DNA from: JBJXFK01 sp046155505
GTDB lineage: Bacteria; Planctomycetota; Phycisphaerae; UBA1845; Fen-1342
Length of the DNA stretch: 10,667 bases
Reading direction: 5' to 3'
NCBI GenBank assembly: GCA_046155505.1
Contig: JBJXFK010000229.1
Span: 1-10,667 of the forward strand
Shown here: positions 5,565 through 10,667 of the stretch, piece after piece
How positions within the stretch are numbered: the first letter of the stretch is position 1
Layout: every line of letters starts with the position of its first letter
The notes under the pieces: model-generated
Seen by the model: only the letters and a program-made list of their open reading frames with translations
Told to the model about the DNA's origin: nothing
Database searches by the model: none
Position numbers and translations under genes: made by a program

Positions 5565-6545
5565 ATGTCGTTCCACTTGTCCGCAGGCGCTGCATGGGCG
5601 ATTCTCGCGACGCTGCTCGCGAGCATCTCGTTCGTCGGCTGCGGCGACCGGGCGACGACATCGAGCAAGGTTCCGGCCCCGTTCGCCTTGCCCGATGATG
5701 CGCCGCGCCTCGCCGACGAACTGCCGATCGAGTATCCCGGCCTGAAAAATGTCGTGGCGTACGATCGCGCCGTGTTCTCCGGCTCGCTGCCGGACGGCGA
5801 TGCAGGATTTGATTCACTTCGGCGCCTCGGCGTGCGGACAATCATCTCTGTTGACGGGGCATTGCCCAATCTCGAACCGGCCCGCGCGCGGGGCATGCGC
5901 TACGTACACTTGCCCATCGGCTATGACCGCGTGCCCGCCGAGCGAACGCTGGAGCTGGCCCGCGCGATTCGCGATTTGCCGCAGCCGATTTACTTCCATT
6001 GCCACCACGGTAAACACCGCAGCGCCGCGGCGGCGGGGGCGGCGCTGGTCACGCTGGGGTCTTGCTCGCCGGAATCAGCGGTGAGTCGGATGCGCGTCTC
6101 GGGCACATCGGCCTCGTATCGGGGCCTGTATGCGAGCGTGTCGACGGCTTCAGTTGTATCAAGCGCACGAATCTCGGCGGTTGATGGATCGTTCCCCGAA
6201 GTCACGCCGCCGATCGGATTAGTCCGCGCCATGAGCGAGCTTGAACGCATCGACGAACATGTGAGCGCGATTCAGAAGGCCGGCTGGAAAGTGCCGGAAG
6301 ATCACCCCGATCTGGTTCCCGCTGCCGAGGCGGGCCGCATGGCGGATATCTACCGCAATCTGCTCGCCGACACGCGCACGCTGTCACAGGCGAGCGGCTT
6401 TGTCGAGTTGATGCACTCGGCGCACGCCGCCGCGCAGGCGCTGGAAGACGCGCTGATCGCCGGCGAGTCGCCCACCGAGCTGACTCGCCATTACGAGTCA
6501 ATGAAAAGCGATTGCCGCGCGTGTCACACGCAGTTTCGCGATTGA
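5565..6545 (+). CDS. Lipoprotein: Cys-X5-Arg phosphatase fused to cytochrome c'/c556-like domain
   Basis: This is a 326-residue exported protein. Residues 11-26 form a signal peptide ending SISFVGC, with Cys26 a plausible lipid anchor. Residues about 60-165 are a dual-specificity/tyrosine phosphatase-like domain: AVFSGSLPDGDAGFDSLRRL, RTIISVDG, LPIGYDRVP with Asp121 as possible general acid, and the P-loop YFHCHHGKHRSAAAAG with nucleophile Cys146 and Arg152. After a linker of about 50 residues, residues 215-326 are predicted helical (IGLVRAMSELERIDEHV, GRMADIYRNLLADTRTL, FVELMHSAHAAAQALEDALI, ELTRHYESM) and end DCRACHTQFRD. CRACH (317-321) is a CXXCH haem c site at the extreme C-terminus, as in cytochrome c'/c556 four-helix bundles. 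Met223 in the first helix could be the sixth ligand. The start is supported by AGGGAAG four nt upstream. Substrate and redox partner are unknown. It is divergent from mgtE and ends 9 nt from the convergent kinase gene. Confidence 0.85.
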   Translation: MSFHLSAGAAWAILATLLASISFVGCGDRATTSSKVPAPFALPDDAPRLADELPIEYPGLKNVVAYDRAVFSGSLPDGDAGFDSLRRLGVRTIISVDGALPNLEPARARGMRYVHLPIGYDRVPAERTLELARAIRDLPQPIYFHCHHGKHRSAAAAGAALVTLGSCSPESAVSRMRVSGTSASYRGLYASVSTASVVSSARISAVDGSFPEVTPPIGLVRAMSELERIDEHVSAIQKAGWKVPEDHPDLVPAAEAGRMADIYRNLLADTRTLSQASGFVELMHSAHAAAQALEDALIAGESPTELTRHYESMKSDCRACHTQFRD

Positions 6546-6554
6546 CGTCGGGGT

Positions 6555-9500
6555 TCATTGAGCCGTATCAGTCAGCGGGCGCGTGCTCCAGACGCGCAGC
6601 GTGTGATCGCCCGAGCCGGACACCAGAAACGATCCGTCCGGGCTCCAAATCAGCGACCAGACGTAGGCCGTGTGACCGCGTAGCTGCGCGACTTCCTCGA
6701 ATCGCTCCGCGTCCCAAATGCGAATGACCTGATCACGACCCGCGGTTGCGATCCGCTTTCCGTCGGGCGACCAGGCAACCGTAAACACTGCCGCACTGTG
6801 CCCGCGCAGCTCCGCCACTTGCGACCGCGTCGCGGCATCCCAGATGCCGACGCCGAACGTATGTTCGGTCATCGGAATCGCGATGAGCCGCCGACTCGCC
6901 GAGTTCGGCGACCAGGCCCATTGAATCGACCAGCTTGACTCGACCCACAAATCGATCGAGCCCGTTGCCGGATTGAAGATCCCTATCCTCGATTTGCGGC
7001 TGCCCTCGTGCGTCGGCACGATTGGCGTCGCCAGCCGCAGATCGTCGTCGCGCGACAGTCCGATCAATTCGGCGGCGTAGGCAATGTCATTGATGCCGCG
7101 CTCAATCGTGCCGTCGTAGAGCAAAACGTCCACCGACTGCGCCGCGTCATGCCCCACCAGCATCGCGCCGCGCTCGCCGGGGTGCGCCTCGCGCCGGACT
7201 CCGAACGTCTCCATCTCGGCGGCACGGGTCCAGCCGCCGACCTGCCAAACGGTCATGCGCTGCGAATCGACGGCGTCCTTCCCTAGGGCGATTAGCGTCG
7301 TTCCGTCCGGCGAGAAATAGAGCTTGTCGGGCCGCACGTCGAAACCGTCGAGGCACACGACCTCGCGTAGGGTCGCCGCATCCCAAACACGCACGCTCTG
7401 GTCCCACGCGCTCGAGGCGATCCAGCGCGCGTCGGGCGAAACCGCAACGGGGTAGATGAAACTCTCGTGTCCGCGGATCGTGCCGCTGGTCCGCACGCCG
7501 TCCGAATCCCAGACGCGAATCATGCCCGACTCGTCGAACGACGCGATGCGTTTCGAATCGGGCGAAAATCGGATCAGCCACACGACATCATCGTGCCCGT
7601 GAAACGTCTCCACTGGTACCAACCCATCGACTTCCCAGACGCGCACCGTTCGATCGGCACTGCCGCTCGCGATCAACCGCCCGTTATCGCTGAACGCGAT
7701 CGCGTTGATGGCGTCAATGTGACCGCGCCCGACACCCAGCGGTCGACCGGTCGCCGCGTCCCAGAGCCGCACGGTTGCGTCGCGCGCCCCGGTCGCGACC
7801 AGTTTTCCGTTGGGCGAGCCGGCCATCGCTTCGACATTGCCAGTGTGTCCGATCAGATCGATGCTCTTGTCCGCTCGAGTAAGCGTGGCGACCGCGTTCT
7901 CTCGACTGAAGTGCCCGAGTTGTTCGCCGATCGGCGTGGCTTTGCCGCGATAGCGATAAGCGCTCCGCGAACGCACAAGTCCATTCGTCATGTCGCAATC
8001 GAACGCGCCGCAGGCGACGTTCTGGTGCGGGTCGAACACCACCCGCGACGCATCATCCGCGACCCACACCGGGCCCAGAAAGTACGAACTGAGCATGGGA
8101 ACCTTCGGCTCGAACGAGAATCGCGCATCGTCCGCAAATCGTCGCGTGAACAGGGCGCCGCTGTCGGTCACCCACACTTCGCTCTGAAATCGAGGACTCA
8201 CGCCGGCGAATGTCGCGCCATCGGCGGCGCTGCGCAAGCCCAAGTCGTGAGGCTTTCCCGTTCGCAAGTTCCACGCGGCGAAGCGCCCGTCTGCAAGATT
8301 CATGCTGACCGCGAGTATGTCGTTGTCGACAAAACCCAGTTGTGTGCGCCACCAATACTCAGACTTGGTGTGTGAAAACTCGAACTGGTGCGTACTCTGG
8401 TCAAGCTGCGCCCGCAGGTAGCGCCACTCCCAGCCGCGCAGCGCCGCCGGAGCCGCGTCGAGATTCTGCCGCGCCGTGGTCACATCATGATTCTGCAGCG
8501 CTGCTGCGGCAGCGGCGATGCCCGCGCGATAGGCCTGACGCTGCGCTTCGTCGGCCTTCTCAGTGGCCAGTACGCGCTGCTGCTGCTCGATCCACGCCAG
8601 CCGGGTCGTCATCACCAATCCGACGACCAGTGCGACGAACGTGAGCGCCAGGCCGAATACCAGTTCTTTGTGACGCTTGGCGAATTTGCGAATCTGATAC
8701 CACGATGTCGCTGGCCGGGCCAGAATCGGCTCGTCGCGCAGGTAACGCCGCAATTCATCCGCCAGCTCGCCTGCCGTGCGATAGCGGCGATGCTTTTCCT
8801 TTTCGAGACACTTCAGCACGATCGTCTCGACGTCGCGGTCGAGCCGACCGGCCGCAATCGTCGGCGTGATCCCGCGTCGCGATTGCGTACCCGTCGCAAT
8901 CAGCCGCGACGGCTCCTCCTCGCGAATGATTCGCGCCGCCTCGGGCAGCGAGCAATGTTCCAGGTCATACGGCAATCGCCCGCTGAGCAGTTCGTAGAGA
9001 ATGACACCGAGCGCGTAGATGTCCGTCCCGCCGTCGAGCGGTTGCCCGGACACCTGCTCGGGACTCATGTACGCGGGCGTGCCCATGAACTGCTGCGAAA
9101 GTGTCAATCGTCCGCCGTCATCGCCGACTTCTGAAGAGAGTTTCGCGATGCCGAAGTCGATGATCTTTGGAAGCGACGAAGCGACAGAGCGACGGAGCGA
9201 CGGGGGGTGGGACAGGGCAGGCCGTTCGTCGCCTCGTCGCTCCGTCGCTTCTTCGCTCGCTTCCCCTTCGTCGCTTCGTCGCTCCGTCGCTCCGTCGCTC
9301 ACGAGCACATTGCTGGGCTTCAAATCGCGGTGCACCACTCCTTGCGCATGGGCATACTGCACCGCGTCGCACACCTGCGCCATGAGCGTCAAAATTTCGC
9401 GCACCGAGCCGCTGCGCGCGCGAAAATACTCCGTGACCGAAACCCCGCGAATCAGCTCCATCGCAAAGAACGGGCGACCCGCGTCGCTCGTGCCCGACGC

Positions 9501-9950
9501 AAAAATTTGTGCGATGCCGGCGTGCTGTAACTTGCCGAGCACCTCACACTCACGCTGAAATCGTTGTCGCTGTTGCGGGCCGATGCGTCCGTCGCGGATC
9601 ACCTTTAGTGCCACGGCGCGCGGCGGGTTCTCCTGCATCGCCTCATAGACGACGCCCATGCCGCCTTCGCCGAGTACGCGGCGAAGCGTGAAACCGGCAA
9701 ACCGATCGCCCGCCAGCAACGTCGCTGCGGTGACTTCGCGAGCTTCGGGATCACCCTTGGTAGTCGTGGCCCGACCGGCGAGAAACGAATCGTCCACCGA
9801 TTCATCGCGCGACAGCAGATCTTCGATCTCGCGCCGCGCATCCGCGTCTTGCGCGCACGCCTGCTCGATAAAATGCATGCGCACGTCGGGCGGCATATCA
9901 GCCGCCTCGAAAAAAATACGCTTGATCCACGCCCGCCGATCCTCAGCCAT
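6555..9950 (-). CDS. Membrane serine/threonine kinase with WD40 repeats
   Basis: This 1131-residue PknB-like kinase has, in order: an N-terminal helical region (AEDRRAWIKRIFFEAADMPP) typical of planctomycete kinases; a kinase domain at about 88-405 with glycine loop LGEGGMGVV (93-101), Lys116, Glu134, HRDLKPSN (207-214, catalytic Asp209), DFG (265-267) and GTPAYMSPE (290-298); one membrane helix at about 430-448; a coiled, Ala/Gln-rich stretch; RGWEWRYL; and a WD40 domain with clear repeats beginning near His702, 744, 786, 828, 1051 and 1093, plus degenerate blades between. The kinase faces the cytoplasm and the propeller probably lies outside the membrane. All catalytic residues are present, but residues 218-261 are a repeat-derived insert between HRD and DFG. 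The ATG at 9950 is chosen over GTG at 9998 because GGAG (9958-9961) lies 7 nt upstream. It overlaps the sigma factor gene by 8 nt, so the two form an operon. The ligand is unknown. Confidence 0.94.
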   Translation of the reverse strand: MAEDRRAWIKRIFFEAADMPPDVRMHFIEQACAQDADARREIEDLLSRDESVDDSFLAGRATTTKGDPEAREVTAATLLAGDRFAGFTLRRVLGEGGMGVVYEAMQENPPRAVALKVIRDGRIGPQQRQRFQRECEVLGKLQHAGIAQIFASGTSDAGRPFFAMELIRGVSVTEYFRARSGSVREILTLMAQVCDAVQYAHAQGVVHRDLKPSNVLVSDGATERRSDEGEASEEATERRGDERPALSHPPSLRRSVASSLPKIIDFGIAKLSSEVGDDGGRLTLSQQFMGTPAYMSPEQVSGQPLDGGTDIYALGVILYELLSGRLPYDLEHCSLPEAARIIREEEPSRLIATGTQSRRGITPTIAAGRLDRDVETIVLKCLEKEKHRRYRTAGELADELRRYLRDEPILARPATSWYQIRKFAKRHKELVFGLALTFVALVVGLVMTTRLAWIEQQQRVLATEKADEAQRQAYRAGIAAAAAALQNHDVTTARQNLDAAPAALRGWEWRYLRAQLDQSTHQFEFSHTKSEYWWRTQLGFVDNDILAVSMNLADGRFAAWNLRTGKPHDLGLRSAADGATFAGVSPRFQSEVWVTDSGALFTRRFADDARFSFEPKVPMLSSYFLGPVWVADDASRVVFDPHQNVACGAFDCDMTNGLVRSRSAYRYRGKATPIGEQLGHFSRENAVATLTRADKSIDLIGHTGNVEAMAGSPNGKLVATGARDATVRLWDAATGRPLGVGRGHIDAINAIAFSDNGRLIASGSADRTVRVWEVDGLVPVETFHGHDDVVWLIRFSPDSKRIASFDESGMIRVWDSDGVRTSGTIRGHESFIYPVAVSPDARWIASSAWDQSVRVWDAATLREVVCLDGFDVRPDKLYFSPDGTTLIALGKDAVDSQRMTVWQVGGWTRAAEMETFGVRREAHPGERGAMLVGHDAAQSVDVLLYDGTIERGINDIAYAAELIGLSRDDDLRLATPIVPTHEGSRKSRIGIFNPATGSIDLWVESSWSIQWAWSPNSASRRLIAIPMTEHTFGVGIWDAATRSQVAELRGHSAAVFTVAWSPDGKRIATAGRDQVIRIWDAERFEEVAQLRGHTAYVWSLIWSPDGSFLVSGSGDHTLRVWSTRPLTDTAQ
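9168..9301. repeat. Inverted octamer-repeat element inside the kinase gene
   Basis: Plus-strand left arm, 9170-9201: GAAGCGAC, GAAGCGAC, AGAGCGAC, GGAGCGAC. The right arm, 9228-9301, is the reverse-complement unit: GTCGCCTC, GTCGCTCC, GTCGCTTC, an 18-nt worn stretch (9252-9269), GTCGCTTC, GTCGCTCC, GTCGCTCC, GTCGCTCA. The arms can pair over three units with three mismatches in 24 around a 26-nt loop. The block spans 44 codons of the kinase and keeps the frame. The coding strand reads an 8-residue period (SDGATERR, then SDEG) in one arm and SLRRSVAS in the other, as expected when three octamers make eight codons. Confidence 0.88.
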
Positions 9951-10548
9951 CGCCCGGCTCCGGCGGCGATGATTCGAGCAGTTGGTGTAGGCGGGCACGC
10001 GCGTATCGCCACTCGCGCCGCACGGTTCGCTCGGACATGCCCAGCGCTTCGGCGGCCTCGGCTTCGCTCAGACCTGCGAAAAATCGCAGCATCACGAGGC
10101 GATGGCCTTGCGCGTCTTCCTGCTCATATTGCGTCAACACTTCGGCCAGCGCGAGCAATTCCTCGTCCGGGGCCTCGTCGGCGACGCGCAGTTTCTCCAG
10201 ATCGACGCGCCGTCGATCGCCGCCGCGCTTGATCGCACCCTTGCTTCGGGCGTTCTCGACCAGGATGTCCTGAATCGCCCGGGCCGCGGCGAAGAAGAAG
10301 TGCCCGCGATTCAGCCAACCACCGTCGCCGGCGCCGACGAGCCGCAAATACGCCTCGTGCACGAGCGCCGTCGCTTGCAATGTCTGCCCCGGCGGCGTGC
10401 GGCGCAGCCGCGCCTCGGCCAGCGAACGAAGCTCGGCGTATACCAGCGGCAGCAGTTCGCGCGCGGCCTGTGCGTCGCCGGCACTGGCGGCTTGCAGCAC
10501 GCGCGTGACCTGCCCGGCCTGTCGAGAATCTTCGCTCAATGAACGCAT
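9943..10548 (-). CDS. ECF-type RNA polymerase sigma factor, planctomycete class
   Basis: This 201-residue sigma factor would direct RNA polymerase to a dedicated promoter set. Region 2 spans about 18-100, with LLPLVYAELRSLAEARL, PGQTLQATALVHEAYLRLVG, then RGHFFFAAARAIQDILVENAR; region 4, about 140-190, carries a helix-turn-helix (GLSEAEAAEALGMSERTVRREW). The PGQTLQATALVHEAYLRL block is diagnostic of the Sigma70_ECF class abundant in planctomycetes. Where most ECF sigmas have DAED in region 2.2 this one reads QATA. No anti-sigma gene follows; instead the kinase gene overlaps it by 8 nt. The ATG at 10548 has AAGG immediately adjacent, too close for good spacing; TTG at 10539 (spacing 9 nt) is a possible alternative start that would remove three residues. 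Confidence 0.93.
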   Translation of the reverse strand: MRSLSEDSRQAGQVTRVLQAASAGDAQAARELLPLVYAELRSLAEARLRRTPPGQTLQATALVHEAYLRLVGAGDGGWLNRGHFFFAAARAIQDILVENARSKGAIKRGGDRRRVDLEKLRVADEAPDEELLALAEVLTQYEQEDAQGHRLVMLRFFAGLSEAEAAEALGMSERTVRREWRYARARLHQLLESSPPEPGDG

Positions 10549-10624
10549 CCTTCTCGAACAACGGGAAACTGGCTGACCGCGCCGGCCCGGACATGATCGA
10601 CCAACGGCCCCCCATCAGAAGTCT

Positions 10625-10630
10625 ATTGTA
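10625..10630 (-). promoter_or_regulatory. Possible -10 element for the sigma/kinase operon
   Basis: On the minus strand TACAAT lies 76 nt upstream of the sigma ATG. The hexamer 17 nt further upstream (GCCGAT) does not match a sigma-70 -35, so the operon could be read by another sigma factor, including its own product. No gene was seen between 10549 and the window edge. Confidence 0.3.
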
Positions 10631-10667
10631 TCCAGGGCGCGGGGAGCATCGGCCTCCGGCCGGTGCG

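Noticed and set aside
9168..9301. CRISPR array
   Set aside because: Units are contiguous octamers without unique spacers, in two opposite orientations, and translated within a kinase gene.
9951..9998. GTG start for the kinase at 9998
   Set aside because: The ATG at 9950 has GGAG 7 nt upstream and places the start at the usual helical N-terminus; the extra 16 residues are read from the sigma coding region.

Overview
The window is GC-rich bacterial DNA that most likely comes from a planctomycete (Planctomycetota). The main support is a planctomycete-type ECF sigma factor overlapping a very large serine/threonine kinase with a membrane anchor and WD40 repeats, plus a small PEGA-domain lipoprotein of a type common in that phylum. 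Several genes also lack a Shine-Dalgarno sequence. The assignment rests on recognised protein families; nothing was searched.

Layout, left to right. (1) Positions 46-1556, minus strand, in order of transcription: a tRNA-Pro(CGG) gene, a short hicB antitoxin gene, a hicA toxin gene broken by an in-frame amber codon, a YfcE/MJ0936-type metallophosphoesterase, and a PEGA lipoprotein whose start overlaps the phosphoesterase stop. (2) Positions 1557-4109, plus strand: a structured leader and 5-formyltetrahydrofolate cyclo-ligase, then a degenerate octanucleotide repeat array, then L-aspartate oxidase (nadB). (3) Position 5404 down to 4064, minus strand: the Mg2+ transporter mgtE, whose 3' end overlaps the 3' end of nadB tail to tail. 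(4) Positions 5565-6545, plus strand: a lipoprotein joining a Cys-X5-Arg phosphatase domain to a C-terminal cytochrome c'/c556-like haem domain. (5) Position 10548 down to 6555, minus strand: the ECF sigma factor and, overlapping it by 8 nt, the kinase-WD40 protein. Intergenic space is very small, and no convincing factor-independent terminator was seen.

How the genes relate. The housekeeping genes (cyclo-ligase, nadB, mgtE, tRNA) look unrelated to each other. The sigma/kinase pair looks like a signalling unit: the sigma lacks the acidic motif usual in region 2.2 and no anti-sigma gene is visible, so phosphorylation by the adjacent kinase is a reasonable hypothesis. The phosphatase-cytochrome fusion is convergent with the kinase and could be an envelope redox or haem-responsive phosphatase, but nothing here proves a link.

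The most notable observations are the phosphatase-cytochrome fusion, a 132-nt in-frame inverted octamer repeat inserted between the catalytic HRD loop and the DFG motif of the kinase, a second octamer array with the same sequence grammar upstream of nadB, and the amber-interrupted hicA beside an intact hicB.
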